This document shows positions 1 to 10,140 of a stretch of 64,000 nt of DNA, one piece after another (position 1 is the first letter of the stretch; every line of letters starts with the position of its first letter). A program made the position numbers and the translations under genes. Location: contig NZ_PPSL01000010.1 in assembly GCF_002954265.1 (NCBI RefSeq), positions 36,278-100,277 on the forward strand. The letters run 5' to 3'. This stretch comes from Flavipsychrobacter stenotrophus (GTDB lineage: Bacteria; Bacteroidota; Bacteroidia; Chitinophagales; Chitinophagaceae). A model generated the notes under the pieces. That model saw nothing but the letters and a program-made list of their open reading frames with translations, did not search any database and had not been told where the DNA came from.

Positions 1-1884
1 GATGGTATACCCCTGCTCAGTGGCGACGCCGGCAGACCGGAATGGAGCTATTTACCAGTTGAAAATATAGAACAAATAGAAGTCATAAAAGGCTCATCGT
101 CAGTTCTTTATGGCTCTTCAGCAATCAATGGCGTCATCAGCATTCGTTCCGCGTACCCCCGCCTGAAGCCTAAGACTATCATCAGTTATTCGGCCGGGGC
201 GTACAGTGTTCCGCCCTCACCCGCTATGAACTGGTACAACGGTTCTGTACCCGGATTTACAAATCTTAACTTCCTGCACTCCCGCATTGTCAAGAAAAAT
301 CTGGATGTGGTGATAGGTGCCAATTTCAATATTGACCAGGGATATATGGGCCCAGCGCCATCTTTTGGCGACCTCGCTCCGGACTTTAAAAAGGCTTTAC
401 TGCTTACCGACTCAATCTATACCTATACCAATAAAGACATGCTTAAGATACGCGGCCGCGTAAATGTGGGCCTTCGTTATCGCTCGAAAAAGTATACTGG
501 CCTTAGTTATGGTGTTAATGCCAATGCGATGATCAACAAAACCAATATGGTACTGGCTTGGCTCGATGATTCCGCAGGTATCTATCGAGGTTATCCCGGT
601 GCTGTATTCCTGGAGCAACAGACGTTCTTTAACATAGACCCGTTTGTTAAGTATGATAAAGGCAATGGTGTGAGCCATAGTCTTACCACCAGGGTATTCC
701 ATACCGACGACCAGATCACCAACAACCAAAGTACAAAGGGGACACTATATTATGGCGAATATCAGCTACAACGTAGATATAAACCGCTTGACCTGACATT
801 TACCGGGGGCGTTGTAACTACAATTGCCAACACCCGCGCACAACTCTATGATTCAAGCGGTAAACCCAATAATACCATTACCAATATAGCGGGCTATATA
901 CAAATGGACAAGAAGATATGGGATGTGCTAAACATTTCGGGTGGAGTGCGCTATGAGTATTTCCAGACCAATACGCTGCCTAGTGCCGCGCAACCCATTT
1001 TCCGAGCCGGCGCCAGCCTCAAGGTATTGCAGGGCACGTGGATACGAACATCAATAGGAGATGGATACCGCTACCCTACTATTGCAGAGCGCTACATCTC
1101 TACCAAGGTAGGTTTGTTTGGCGTATTTCCTAATCCGGGCCTGCTGCCCGAAACCAGTAGAAACTTTGAGCTGGGTGTAAAGCAAGGCTTTAAAATTGGT
1201 AACTGTATGGGCTACCTGGACCTTGCAGGTTTCCAGCAGAACTACCATAATACTATCGAGTATCTGTTTGGCGTATGGAATCCTAAAGTATCTATAGTAG
1301 GTTTTAAATTTGTGAATACCGGTGATTCACGTGTGAACGGTGTAGACATATCACTGGCTTGCACCACACCCGAAGAAAAGAAATTCGGACTGGCAGTGTT
1401 GGCAGGTTATACCTATGTAGACCCCGTTTCCCTTTCCCCTGATAAAGTATATGCTTATCCTAAGAAATTACAAGGTGGACAGGACTCAGCAACATTCCGA
1501 AACAGCAGCCTCAACCCCGATGGCAACGTATTGAAATACCGTTTCAGGCACATGCTGAAAGCTGATGTAGAGGTAAAACTGGATAGATACTCCGTAGGAC
1601 TTAGCTACCGGTACTACAGCAAGATGGAGAATATTGACAAAGCATTTAAAGATATTGAAGACGATACCAAGACCATCCCCAACCTGGCACCAATTATCAT
1701 TGTCGACTACTGGAAAACGCACAATGGCTATCACATCTTCGACGCACGAATTGGCTGCAAGCTTACCGCCCATCACAAACTATCGCTCATTGCCAACAAT
1801 ATCTTTAATGTTGCCTATTTCCTGCGTCCATTAAAAATAGAAGCGCCGCGGTTGGTAACAGTTCAGTACGTGTATACTTTCTAG
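1..1884 (+). CDS. TonB-dependent outer-membrane receptor, 3' part (5' end outside window)
   Basis: The frame is open from the first base and runs 627 codons to a TAG. The first ~55 codons read as the end of a plug domain (DGIPLLSGDAGRPEWS, then IEQIEVIKGSSSVLYGSSAI and NGVISIRS), so the first ATG at 226 is internal. The rest is a long aromatic-rich beta-barrel, including an RYPTIAERY segment and a YVYTF end typical of barrel C-termini. Such receptors import siderophores, cobalamin, glycans or other large ligands across the outer membrane using TonB energy. The ligand cannot be told, and no SusD-like partner is visible downstream. The signal peptide and any carboxypeptidase-like N-domain lie outside the window. 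Confidence 0.93.
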   Translation, partial: DGIPLLSGDAGRPEWSYLPVENIEQIEVIKGSSSVLYGSSAINGVISIRSAYPRLKPKTIISYSAGAYSVPPSPAMNWYNGSVPGFTNLNFLHSRIVKKNLDVVIGANFNIDQGYMGPAPSFGDLAPDFKKALLLTDSIYTYTNKDMLKIRGRVNVGLRYRSKKYTGLSYGVNANAMINKTNMVLAWLDDSAGIYRGYPGAVFLEQQTFFNIDPFVKYDKGNGVSHSLTTRVFHTDDQITNNQSTKGTLYYGEYQLQRRYKPLDLTFTGGVVTTIANTRAQLYDSSGKPNNTITNIAGYIQMDKKIWDVLNISGGVRYEYFQTNTLPSAAQPIFRAGASLKVLQGTWIRTSIGDGYRYPTIAERYISTKVGLFGVFPNPGLLPETSRNFELGVKQGFKIGNCMGYLDLAGFQQNYHNTIEYLFGVWNPKVSIVGFKFVNTGDSRVNGVDISLACTTPEEKKFGLAVLAGYTYVDPVSLSPDKVYAYPKKLQGGQDSATFRNSSLNPDGNVLKYRFRHMLKADVEVKLDRYSVGLSYRYYSKMENIDKAFKDIEDDTKTIPNLAPIIIVDYWKTHNGYHIFDARIGCKLTAHHKLSLIANNIFNVAYFLRPLKIEAPRLVTVQYVYTF

Positions 1885-1963
1885 GGCAACCACCTTCATC
1901 TCACAATGGTCTTACCGCAAAGATCATTATCTTACATATTGTTCAGACAAACACAGAATACAA

Positions 1964-2230
1964 ATGCGTAAACTCCCAATACTAATTCTATTGTCCCTCT
2001 GCTCATGCAATAAATGGAGCGAAGAAGATAAAGACGCCTGGAAACAAGCCTGCAATGAAAATGCCGAACATTGGACGGCAACGCCTGAAGGTGCAAAAAC
2101 CTACTGCGATTGTATACTGGATAAAATGGAAAAGAAATACCCGGATATTAACGATGCCCTGGCACATACAGCCGAAATGGCCACCGATACTACTTACATC
2201 AACTGCAGGAATGGGATAAAATTAAAGTAA
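1964..2230 (+). CDS. small putative lipoprotein
   Basis: An 88-residue protein with a basic/hydrophobic start (MRKLPILILLSLCSC) and a lipobox-like LCSC, giving a predicted lipidated Cys at about residue 13-15. The mature part is charged and has paired cysteines (CNENAEHW, YCDCILDKMEKKYP, NCRNGIKLK). This pattern recurs in small periplasmic or outer-membrane Bacteroidota lipoproteins of unknown role. It starts 79 bases after the receptor stop and could be cotranscribed with it. No function is proposed. Confidence 0.7.
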   Translation: MRKLPILILLSLCSCNKWSEEDKDAWKQACNENAEHWTATPEGAKTYCDCILDKMEKKYPDINDALAHTAEMATDTTYINCRNGIKLK

Positions 2231-2232
2231 CG

Positions 2233-3108
2233 CTAAGACGGCAGGAAAATAGTTACACTTGTACCCTGCCCAGGCTTGCTCTTGATGACAAATTTGGCAT
2301 CTACAAACTTCAGCATATCCTTAATGATGAGATAGCCCAGCCCGTGGCCTTTGCGCTTGTCTACATTGGCCGATGAAACTATAAAATGTTCTGACATTAC
2401 ATTGTCTATCTGATCCTTTGTCATACCCTTGCCCTCATCTTTCACCTTTATCAGAATCCCCTTCTTGCTTTCACCTCCACTTATAGTAATACAGCCTTGC
2501 TCAGTAAAATTCAATGCATTAAGTATAAGATTATACAGCACGATTTTTACGGGCTCCATGTACTGATAGAGAATAGAGCCTGTGTTAACTTCGTTTTTAA
2601 AGGTGATATTCTTCTGCCTGGCCAGACCTTGAAAGATGCCGAATATCTGATTGGCCATCTGGTGCAGGTCAAACTGCTCTTTGATCATCCTCCGGTTCTC
2701 ATTCTGGTATTTGATCCAGTTCATGATATTGGTAGAGAGCAGCTCCAGTTCTTTAGATGTGTGCGATATCTCTGCCAGCATTTCTTCCTGCATCTCTCTG
2801 GAATCTTCATTCTTACCATCTATCAGGTTTTTACTGCTGATATGGATAAAGCGCAGGGGACTGATGATATCATGACTGATGATAGAAATAAGGCGCGTCT
2901 GTATCATATTGCTTTTCTCCAGCGCCTCATTCTTTAAGTGTATCTCCCGGGCTTTACGCTCAAGTAGCAGCCTGAAGATCTTTTGCTTTACTACTACCTG
3001 CTTCACTACAAACCGAACAATAAAATAGCCGGCAACAATAACTGCAACAGACAGCACGCCTATTATCACCCAATTTAATGTTGTATCTCCTTCTGCTGCA
3101 AAAAACAT
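2233..3108 (-). CDS. membrane-anchored sensor histidine kinase
   Basis: 291 residues. One N-terminal membrane segment (about residues 11-34, LNWVIIGVLSVAVIVAGYFI) is followed by a short coiled linker, a HisKA dimerisation helix with phospho-acceptor His79 in ISHDIISPL, and a HATPase_c domain: N box NLILNALNFTEQG, G1 VKDEGKGM, G2 GHGLGYLI. There is no recognisable periplasmic sensor, so input may come through the membrane or a partner protein. It lies 39 bases downstream of the response regulator gene on the same strand, so the two probably form a two-component pair. It ends 2 bases from the lipoprotein stop (convergent). Confidence 0.88.
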   Translation of the reverse strand: MFFAAEGDTTLNWVIIGVLSVAVIVAGYFIVRFVVKQVVVKQKIFRLLLERKAREIHLKNEALEKSNMIQTRLISIISHDIISPLRFIHISSKNLIDGKNEDSREMQEEMLAEISHTSKELELLSTNIMNWIKYQNENRRMIKEQFDLHQMANQIFGIFQGLARQKNITFKNEVNTGSILYQYMEPVKIVLYNLILNALNFTEQGCITISGGESKKGILIKVKDEGKGMTKDQIDNVMSEHFIVSSANVDKRKGHGLGYLIIKDMLKFVDAKFVIKSKPGQGTSVTIFLPS

Positions 3109-3147
3109 TTTATAGGATCGGATTAGTGTGTAAAGTTACGGTGTGTA

Positions 3148-3759
3148 CTAAAAACTGATGTTATATAATAAAGCCAGTTCCAGCAATTGTGTAATAGATT
3201 CTGTTTCAGTTTTATCAAATATTCGCTTCTTCACTGTAGATATAGTACTGGTACTAAGATTCAGTGTATTAGCTATATCGTTGGTATGATGCCCGTTGAG
3301 CAGGTAATGTAATATCTCTAACTCTCTGGGAGCCAAAATTGTAAATGGATTCTTTTGAACCAGTTCATCAACGTCTCCCGCGGGTGCAGGTTCATCGTTA
3401 AGAAACCTTTGTATGTATTGCAATGACTTATCTTCCTCTTGCGATTTATTGAGATAATAGTGAATATTGTACTGTTTAAAGGCATCGGCATATACCTCAC
3501 TGAGTTGCATAGAAAAGATCATGATCTTCAGATCGGGGTACAGCTTCCTTATTGTAGGCACTATCTCTAATGCTGTGCCATCAGAAAATATCATATCCAG
3601 TATCAGGTGAGAACATGGCCCGTTCTTCAATTCAATCATCAGACCATTGCAACTATTAACCTCCGTTACATTTTTACAATGCAGCTGAGATCTTAATAAA
3701 AGCTTCATCCCCTTCCTTATCATACTATGATCGTCTGCAATTATGATATCGGGCTGCAT
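3148..3759 (-). CDS. NarL/FixJ-family response regulator
   Basis: 203 residues. The N-terminal receiver has acidic pocket Asp9/Asp10 (IIIADDHSM) and probable phospho-acceptor Asp55 (HLILDMIFSDG). The C-terminal LuxR-type helix-turn-helix (LAPRELEILHYLLNGH, then IANTLNLSTSTISTVKKRIF) binds DNA. It is first in a leftward pair with the histidine kinase and divergent from a second kinase at 3946, so three signalling genes share one locus. Targets are unknown. Confidence 0.9.
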   Translation of the reverse strand: MQPDIIIADDHSMIRKGMKLLLRSQLHCKNVTEVNSCNGLMIELKNGPCSHLILDMIFSDGTALEIVPTIRKLYPDLKIMIFSMQLSEVYADAFKQYNIHYYLNKSQEEDKSLQYIQRFLNDEPAPAGDVDELVQKNPFTILAPRELEILHYLLNGHHTNDIANTLNLSTSTISTVKKRIFDKTETESITQLLELALLYNISF

Positions 3760-3945
3760 AGATATTTATATAGAAAATTTTATATTCATAAAGTATTTAT
3801 TATTAAATCCATACTTCATTTTCCTGCTACAAAGGTGCTATTTTTAAAATAATGCCAAGTCGAAATTTTTCTACACATAAGAGCCAACTAAGTGTGTAAG
3901 ATTGCAGTGTAGTTTACAACATCTTCTACTTCTTTTTCTAACGCC
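3760..3945. promoter_or_regulatory. divergent promoter region between response regulator and second kinase
   Basis: A 186-base AT-rich gap between divergent signalling genes must hold both promoters. A weak -7-like element for the leftward gene is CACCTTTG on the minus strand (CAAAGGTG at 3830-3837), one mismatch from TAnnTTTG. No convincing -33 box was found. No clear operator repeat was seen. Confidence 0.35.
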
Positions 3946-4761
3946 ATGACTAACAATTCATTACACAAACCGAAAGGGGATAAAAACTCATTAATAGCTA
4001 ATTTTAAAAAATCTGATCCCATTCAACAAAAATTAGATAACGCTGAAGCTAGAATTGCTTTACTTGAACAAAAATGCAGCCATAAAGATAAGATTCTTGC
4101 GGTATTAGCGCATGATCTGAGAAGTCCGTTATCTTCTATATCAGGACTTATATCTGTATTTGAAGGTAAAGATGCGCAACGGGAACTGGAATTGCATGTT
4201 TCGGAACTAAAAACACAGCTCATTTCGGTAAACGAGTTAATGAACAACCTGCTGAGGTGGGCATCTCACTCTTTTGAAGATGCCTATTCCAGTCATGCCA
4301 CTAATATAGACGCGGCATCTATACTGCGGCTTAACATGGAATTACTGGATTTTGTAGCCAAAGAAAAAAACATACAGCTGATCAACACTACCACAGGGCC
4401 AATTGAATTATTTGTCAATCAGGACCAGGTAGATATTATACTCCGAAACCTGCTGCTCAATGCCGTAAAATTCACAGGCTCTGGCGGAACAATTACTATA
4501 AGCAGTCAGGTCAATAATAACAACACAGAGATCACTATAACCGATACAGGCGTGGGTATGAGTCCGCAACAGCTGGGTACCCTATTTTCCAGCACTCATT
4601 TCAGTAACTATGGCACTTCAGGCGAAAAAGGTTTTGGGCTGGGGTTGCTGCTATGTAAAGAATACCTCGATATTAACAATGGAACCATAACCATAACCAG
4701 CGAACTGAACAAAGGCACTGCGATAACCATAATGCTACCTTCCGCTATCAATGATCAATGA
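3946..4761 (+). CDS. soluble sensor histidine kinase
   Basis: 271 residues with no membrane segment. A short polar N-terminus and coiled coil (about 25-50) lead into HisKA with His56 in LAHDLRSPL. HATPase_c follows with N box NLLLNAVKFTGSGG, G1 ITDTGVGM and G2 GFGLGLLL. No PAS or GAF domain precedes the catalytic core, so it is a minimal cytoplasmic kinase. It has no adjacent regulator on its own strand; the divergent NarL-type regulator is the nearest candidate partner. A second kinase feeding one regulator, or a phosphatase partner, is possible. Confidence 0.87.
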   Translation: MTNNSLHKPKGDKNSLIANFKKSDPIQQKLDNAEARIALLEQKCSHKDKILAVLAHDLRSPLSSISGLISVFEGKDAQRELELHVSELKTQLISVNELMNNLLRWASHSFEDAYSSHATNIDAASILRLNMELLDFVAKEKNIQLINTTTGPIELFVNQDQVDIILRNLLLNAVKFTGSGGTITISSQVNNNNTEITITDTGVGMSPQQLGTLFSSTHFSNYGTSGEKGFGLGLLLCKEYLDINNGTITITSELNKGTAITIMLPSAINDQ

Positions 4762-4902
4762 ATACGGTTTATATAGCAGACATACTATTGTCAATACCTC
4801 AAAAACATACACATAACTACTTTGCTATTGACCACCTACAAATATATCCCAAAGCTCCTCCTTACCATGAATCCCGGCTACTGAATGAGCATAGCTGAGA
4901 CT

Positions 4903-4933
4903 GGTCGGTCCTGCCCCGTCAGCAGGACCGACC
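4903..4933. repeat. perfect 12-bp hairpin in intergenic space
   Basis: GGTCGGTCCTGC pairs perfectly with GCAGGACCGACC across a 7-base loop. It lies between the 3' ends of the kinase (plus) and jetD (minus) and has no T tract. It could be a bidirectional transcription stop or a REP-like element. Nothing else was recognised in 4762-5054. Confidence 0.6.
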
Positions 4934-5054
4934 GGGGGAGTTCGTTAACGGAATTGGGATAGACTTCAAATAACAACTAACTCACCAGATCAAGGCAACG
5001 ACGATTTACAATCTTCCCTTTGCACCGCTCGCTTATTCCGCCGACGCATCGCTC

Positions 5055-5909
5055 TTATAACACGATTCCTATAAGAAGCTCCTGCTCCAGCCATTTCTTG
5101 TATTTATGCAGTAGGACTATGAGATCAAGGATACCTTGTTCTACTGTACTGATGTCATTGAGCTTTTGGCGGTCGTACAGACCTTTATTCCCATATTTTT
5201 CCAGTAATGCTTCAATATTATCAGGAACATAGAACGATGCCCGGATGCCCAGGTGCTTCTTGTACTCCTGCATGTAAATATTGATACCTGCAAAGTCAAG
5301 ATCGCCAAAGTGCAGGTAGTTGTTAGGTATAGTTAGCAGCCATTTAATTACATCCCTACTCTGCTCCTGCGGGTAGCGGGAAATGAATAATGGCTTTATA
5401 CCCTTGAAAAGGTGTTGCTGCTTTTCTATCCACCTGAAGTTCTCTGCATTCTCAATGCCTACTATAACCACATCCGCCGCAGGTATTAACTTTTCAAAAT
5501 CATAGATGAATTGAAAGGTGCCTGGCTCGGGGTTAATAGTAATTGCCTTACTGTTGAGTGAGGCATCTATCGGCAGGTAACTGTTAACGAGGAAGCCCTT
5601 AAAAGTGCGTTTGGACTGTAACTTGGAATCGTTACCGGCAAGCACAAGGTCGGTGCGTGTAGCCTGATCATTCTTTAGGGTATTAATATAGGCTGAAACG
5701 TCATTGATCTGAAAACGGTTAAACAACCAATTGGCTATGGCTGTTTTATCAACAATGTATAACAGGCTTTTTGTGCGGCCTGTAATACGCACCAAAACAA
5801 TACCCTCATTGATGAGCTCATCAATGAGGGTATGTCTTGCCTGACTGGCGGGGAGTTGTTCCCCGTCAATCAGTTGGAGTAGTTTTTCAGCTATACTAAG
5901 CGTTATCAT
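5055..5909 (-). CDS. jetD: JetD-like Toprim/topoisomerase-VI-like nuclease subunit of Wadjet
   Basis: 284 residues. The Toprim signature is visible as a Glu in IVGIENAENF (about residue 150) and an acidic DxD in HFGDLDFAGI (about residue 200); together these form the Mg-binding site of the DUF2220/JetD family. In Wadjet systems JetD cleaves DNA after the JetABC SMC complex extrudes a small circular plasmid. Its ATG overlaps the jetC stop (ATGA), implying translational coupling. It is much shorter than the island copy at 34161 (377 residues) and lacks a comparable N-terminal DUF3322-like region, suggesting a different Wadjet type. Confidence 0.82.
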   Translation of the reverse strand: MITLSIAEKLLQLIDGEQLPASQARHTLIDELINEGIVLVRITGRTKSLLYIVDKTAIANWLFNRFQINDVSAYINTLKNDQATRTDLVLAGNDSKLQSKRTFKGFLVNSYLPIDASLNSKAITINPEPGTFQFIYDFEKLIPAADVVIVGIENAENFRWIEKQQHLFKGIKPLFISRYPQEQSRDVIKWLLTIPNNYLHFGDLDFAGINIYMQEYKKHLGIRASFYVPDNIEALLEKYGNKGLYDRQKLNDISTVEQGILDLIVLLHKYKKWLEQELLIGIVL

Positions 5910-8900
5910 GCTGTTGCCAATGCTTCACTTCCTTTTTTGATCAACTTCTTAATGGTCGTCACGTGCTTACTGTCCTTGCTCAGCAGGTAGGTATACCTGT
6001 AGTCTGTAGCGTTGAACGATGTTGGTGAACTATTGATAAGCAGGATATTTCTGTCGTTGGCAAACTTAAGGATACCCTTTACATTGTTAGGGTGAAGCTT
6101 ACCAATTTCATCCATCATACAATGCATACGGAAGTCTTTAAAGCGCTTGGATGCACTGTCTTTGAATACATTGAGCAGCATGATGTTGACCATTGCTTTC
6201 ACCAGTATGTCCGTACCTTCAGAGCCTACGTTGGCCAGTTTTTCTACCCATCCGCTGTCGTTGTCATTCTCCACTATCCTGAACTGCAACTCGAAAGAAT
6301 CGGCAAGGCCTATCTCTTTCTCTTTTCTTGAGCCTATCTCCTTCGCGAAGTCTTTAAGCAGGGTGATCGCTTTCTTGTTCTGCGCTTCGTTGTCTCCAGA
6401 CGAGAAGAGATCTACCACACCAAGGCTAAGCCCGCTGCCGTCGTTGAACTGGCGTATGGCCTGCAGCAATGCAACAACGTTGTTTTTGCTTTCAGACAGC
6501 TGCAACTTTATGCTCTTGATAACACCTGCAAAATTGCGCTCTTCAAAGTCGCGGTTGATGTGTGTGATCACTTTTTGTATCTCACCGCCTTTAGAGGTAA
6601 GCTCATTGGTCTCCTTCCCTATCTGGCGTATTAGGGTAGCAAAGCGTTCATTGACCCGCTTTTCGTACTGTACTATTTTATTCTCTTCCAAAAACTCACT
6701 CAGCATTTCGGCAAACTCAATAAAGTCTTTCGGCTCTTGCAAGTTGGTCTTAAAGTGGAATACATTCTGCTCGGAGAAATTACCATTGAATTTCCTGATG
6801 GCCGAGTAGAGGTCGTTGTAACGCTCTATGATCGTATAGATCTTCCCGTTCAGCGCTTCTATCAGTGATTTCAGGCCGGCGTTGTTCTCCACCCTATCCG
6901 GCAACAGTCCTTCAAACTCTGCGATCTGCTTGTAATGATCTGTCTGCTTGAAACTGTCGAAAGTAGCCAGACCGTCGGTCATAATATTCAGGCGGCCGGT
7001 AAGTTCGTTAATTTCGGTAGCCAGTAAGTCTATCTCGCGCTGCAACTTTTGTTTTTGCAGGTTATATTTTTCCTGCTCATTCTCCAGCTGCGTTTCTTTC
7101 AATCGCTTGTCAGTTTTGAAAGAATCGACATTATCTAATAACTCGCGTTTATCTTTATTGTACTCGGCAACCCTATCTCTGTTCGCATTGATATAGTCCA
7201 GCTCCCTTTGCAAACTGCCCAGCTCCCTGTCTATATCTGCCATGCGCACCACATCAGCGCCTTCTTTTTCAAGGTTCTGCGTCTGTTGTTGCTTTATATC
7301 GGCTATCCTGTCGGCAGTTTCCTGCTTCCGGGTCTTTAGTTCTTCTGTCGCTTCGGTTACCAGTTCTTTTATGCGGGTATCTTCAGCGCGTATCTTACGG
7401 TTCTGCTCGCGCTCTTTGTTCTCCAGCTGCTTCTCCATGCTGCTCCTCACCTGTTCCAGTTCCTTTTCTTCCCTGGCCAGTTCATCAGCAGCGGTGATCA
7501 TCTCTTCAGCAACCTGCGCCAATAATTGTTCCTTTTCTTCACCGGCTTTCCGCACCAGGTCAGCATACTTTACTTCGTTGGTCTGCAACTGCCCCTTGTG
7601 GCGCTGCAACTCATACTCCATCTGTCTGCGGCTGTTGTTCAGCTCCTTTATTTTCCCCTGGTAGCGCGATCTTAGTTTGTTGCTTTCATCATCGCGCTCT
7701 TCTATCAGTTTGGCAATATTGGCCCTGTTGGCTTCGGCCTTTTGCAGCCACTCGCCACGCTCCAACTCATAGTCAGCAACGGTCTTTACTTTCTTACCTA
7801 TGTCTTCCAGGTTTATCTTCAGTCCGTAAACGCTGTCATTGGCGCCTTCGGTATACGATGGTGACAGGTCGGGCTGAAATAAGACCGTTTCTTCATCTAT
7901 GATCTTACCTATGTTGTTTTCCCAGCCTTGCACATTGGTACTTAGCCAGCCATAAAGAGAATCTTTGTTCTTCTCTAGCTTGGCGGCAATAGACTCTATG
8001 GCAGCAGTAAACTGCTTACTGTCATCATGCAGCTTTTCTATTTTCCGATCGAATATACCTGTACTCTTTTCCGCATCCAGTTCCCATTGCTTTTGCATGG
8101 TTTCCGACTGCTTCTTTGAATCAGCTATTTCAATTTCACCGTTCTTCAGCTTCTGCTGCAGGGTGGCTATTTCGCCCTTTACCAGTTCTATCTCCTGCTC
8201 AAAATAGCGTTGCAATTGTATCTTCTGCTTCTTCAGCTTCAGATCGTGTATGTTGTCTTTCTTTTGAGTAATGGTATTGCGGGCCACCTCCAGCGCTTCC
8301 TGGTGCTGTGTGCGAATTTCAGCAAATGCCAGTTTATACTCTTCGGTGGTGTCATCTTTGAACTGCAAAAACTCTTCGCGCAATTTGTTCTTGCGCACAA
8401 GGTTGGTGCTTTCAAAACGGGCCAGTTCATTTTGTTGCTGCTGTATCAATGCCTTGTAACGGCCGTTGATCTCCGTAAATCTTGTGTTCAGCAGCTCGCG
8501 CTCAGTCCTCAGCCTGTCGCGCTCTTCTTCCACCCTGTCTTTCTTGTCTACGCGCTGTATAATAGAGGCAATGTCTATGCTTTCATAATACTCAGCCCTA
8601 ACTTTTATCTTCTTCAGGTCATTATCCAGGATATTGATCTGCTTTTGTATATCCTCGCGCTTGGCCTTGAACTTATCCTTCAGTTCATCAGCCTTCTGTT
8701 GCAGTGTCTGGCGCTGCTTATCCTGCTGGTCGCGTTTCTTTTCTATTTTTGGTTGCTCGTCTACAGCTATACCACGAGCGTGAAACAGCTGTACCGCAGT
8801 TTCTTTCTTCTCTTTGTTGAGTGATATGATGGCGGCATGTCCGCGGGCAATGGTCTCAGCCATTTTGCGCACAGGTATTTCGCCACTCTTGTTAGCTTCA

Positions 8901-9586
8901 GTCCACTTGTTGATGTCCGCCAGCTGAGTATCGAAATCCTTCAGGTGCAGTGCATACTTATCCAGGTCTATCTTCACATCTTCTTCATTCAAAGACATGA
9001 TGATGGTCTGCTTAATGAATTCCGCATCCAGCTTACTGTTCAGGAATACATTCTGTATGGTACGCGGCAGGTTCTGGTACTGGCGACTTTCTATGATAGC
9101 ATATTTCCTGAATTCCTTATCCAACCCCAGGTTGTTGCCATACAATATATCGCGGTACTCTTCATACCTGTCTATCTTGCGGGTGTAGCCCACCTTCTTG
9201 CCCAGCACTTCTCTTATGCCGTCCCACGCCATGGCTTTGCCGTCACTGTCAATATAATGTTCCTGCTGGTACTCACTGTTAATAAAACGGAAGCACGCCC
9301 TACCCTGCGACTTGAACGCCATAATGCAATACGTGCCGGTTTCGCGCACCACCTCATATATCACATAAGAATTGCCAAAAGGGAAATAGTACTCGTCAAA
9401 TGTCTTTTTACCCTTCTCTATACCCAGCTTTAATTTATCAGCATTGTAAAAGAAAAGTATGGCCCTCAGGCTTGTGCTCTTACCCACACCCTGCGTACCT
9501 ATAAAGTGTACATTGCCATCAATAGCCACCTCGGCATACTTCACATTGGCACTGTTAATAAAAATAATCCTGTTTAAATATCTCAT
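5906..9586 (-). CDS. jetC: JetC-like SMC/MukB-type ATPase of Wadjet
   Basis: 1226 residues with SMC architecture. An N-terminal ATPase half carries a Walker A GTQGVGKSTSL (about 30-40). A very long Glu/Lys/Gln-rich coiled coil spans about 260-1000, interrupted by a hinge-like globular part near 540-620. The C-terminal half has a Walker B-like MHCMMDEIGKLHP around residue 1160. By analogy with MukB/JetC it would be the loop-extruding motor recognising small circular DNA. Gene ends overlap jetB and jetD by 4 bases each. The fused GTQGVGKS P-loop at the extreme N-terminus supports an ATG start at 9586. Confidence 0.86.
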   Translation of the reverse strand: MRYLNRIIFINSANVKYAEVAIDGNVHFIGTQGVGKSTSLRAILFFYNADKLKLGIEKGKKTFDEYYFPFGNSYVIYEVVRETGTYCIMAFKSQGRACFRFINSEYQQEHYIDSDGKAMAWDGIREVLGKKVGYTRKIDRYEEYRDILYGNNLGLDKEFRKYAIIESRQYQNLPRTIQNVFLNSKLDAEFIKQTIIMSLNEEDVKIDLDKYALHLKDFDTQLADINKWTEANKSGEIPVRKMAETIARGHAAIISLNKEKKETAVQLFHARGIAVDEQPKIEKKRDQQDKQRQTLQQKADELKDKFKAKREDIQKQINILDNDLKKIKVRAEYYESIDIASIIQRVDKKDRVEEERDRLRTERELLNTRFTEINGRYKALIQQQQNELARFESTNLVRKNKLREEFLQFKDDTTEEYKLAFAEIRTQHQEALEVARNTITQKKDNIHDLKLKKQKIQLQRYFEQEIELVKGEIATLQQKLKNGEIEIADSKKQSETMQKQWELDAEKSTGIFDRKIEKLHDDSKQFTAAIESIAAKLEKNKDSLYGWLSTNVQGWENNIGKIIDEETVLFQPDLSPSYTEGANDSVYGLKINLEDIGKKVKTVADYELERGEWLQKAEANRANIAKLIEERDDESNKLRSRYQGKIKELNNSRRQMEYELQRHKGQLQTNEVKYADLVRKAGEEKEQLLAQVAEEMITAADELAREEKELEQVRSSMEKQLENKEREQNRKIRAEDTRIKELVTEATEELKTRKQETADRIADIKQQQTQNLEKEGADVVRMADIDRELGSLQRELDYINANRDRVAEYNKDKRELLDNVDSFKTDKRLKETQLENEQEKYNLQKQKLQREIDLLATEINELTGRLNIMTDGLATFDSFKQTDHYKQIAEFEGLLPDRVENNAGLKSLIEALNGKIYTIIERYNDLYSAIRKFNGNFSEQNVFHFKTNLQEPKDFIEFAEMLSEFLEENKIVQYEKRVNERFATLIRQIGKETNELTSKGGEIQKVITHINRDFEERNFAGVIKSIKLQLSESKNNVVALLQAIRQFNDGSGLSLGVVDLFSSGDNEAQNKKAITLLKDFAKEIGSRKEKEIGLADSFELQFRIVENDNDSGWVEKLANVGSEGTDILVKAMVNIMLLNVFKDSASKRFKDFRMHCMMDEIGKLHPNNVKGILKFANDRNILLINSSPTSFNATDYRYTYLLSKDSKHVTTIKKLIKKGSEALATA

Positions 9587-10140
9587 TTCTGTGCTGAATC
9601 GGGAATGTTAATTGATAATACCAGGCGCTCCATATACTGAAACGATGATAGTACTTTGTAGCTGTTCGATATTTCATTTTCCAACTCTATGAAATAATCG
9701 CGCCCCAGCTGCTCCAGCACTTTTTCTAAAATTTCAGCGTGTTTTTCCTTACCACCGGCATATTTTTTCAGGCCCTCCAGTTTGTTCTTCATGTCCACAT
9801 CTACCGACAAGCGTATAAGTATGTCGGACGGTGTGAACCTGTAACCCGGCCCAAATGAATGGTCGAAGGTTTTAAAGAAATCCAGCATATCTATCCATTT
9901 GTAGGCAGCCAGTATTTTACGCTCCAGGTCGGTCTTGTTCTCCAGCCTGGTAAACATATAATACTCGTCACCTTTTTCAAGGCTCAGGTTAATGGCCTTA
10001 AAATAGTCATACAGGTCTTCAAAATTCTCGTCAATTATATTATATAGTTTCCTTGTGCTATCCTTGGTACTGTTGGAGCAGATGAACTGTCCCTTACTGA
10101 GTATCTCAAATATGTCGGAAGTTTGTTTAGGTACCGGCAT
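9583..10140 (-). CDS. jetB: JetB-like (MukE-like) subunit of Wadjet
   Basis: About 185 residues from the ATG at 10138-10140 (MPVPKQTSDIFEIL). A longer reading to 10161 would need a TTG start in an AT-rich leader and is less likely. The protein is helical and charged with no catalytic motif, as expected for the MukE/kite-type winged-helix subunit linking kleisin and SMC heads. The assignment rests mainly on position between a kleisin-size gene and the SMC gene and on the 4-base overlap with jetC. Confidence 0.72.
   Translation of the reverse strand: MPVPKQTSDIFEILSKGQFICSNSTKDSTRKLYNIIDENFEDLYDYFKAINLSLEKGDEYYMFTRLENKTDLERKILAAYKWIDMLDFFKTFDHSFGPGYRFTPSDILIRLSVDVDMKNKLEGLKKYAGGKEKHAEILEKVLEQLGRDYFIELENEISNSYKVLSSFQYMERLVLSINIPDSAQK

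Noticed and set aside
7242..7664. Plus-strand serine/cysteine-rich ORFs within 6092-9433
   Set aside because: They are frame shadows of the coiled-coil codons of jetC on the other strand.
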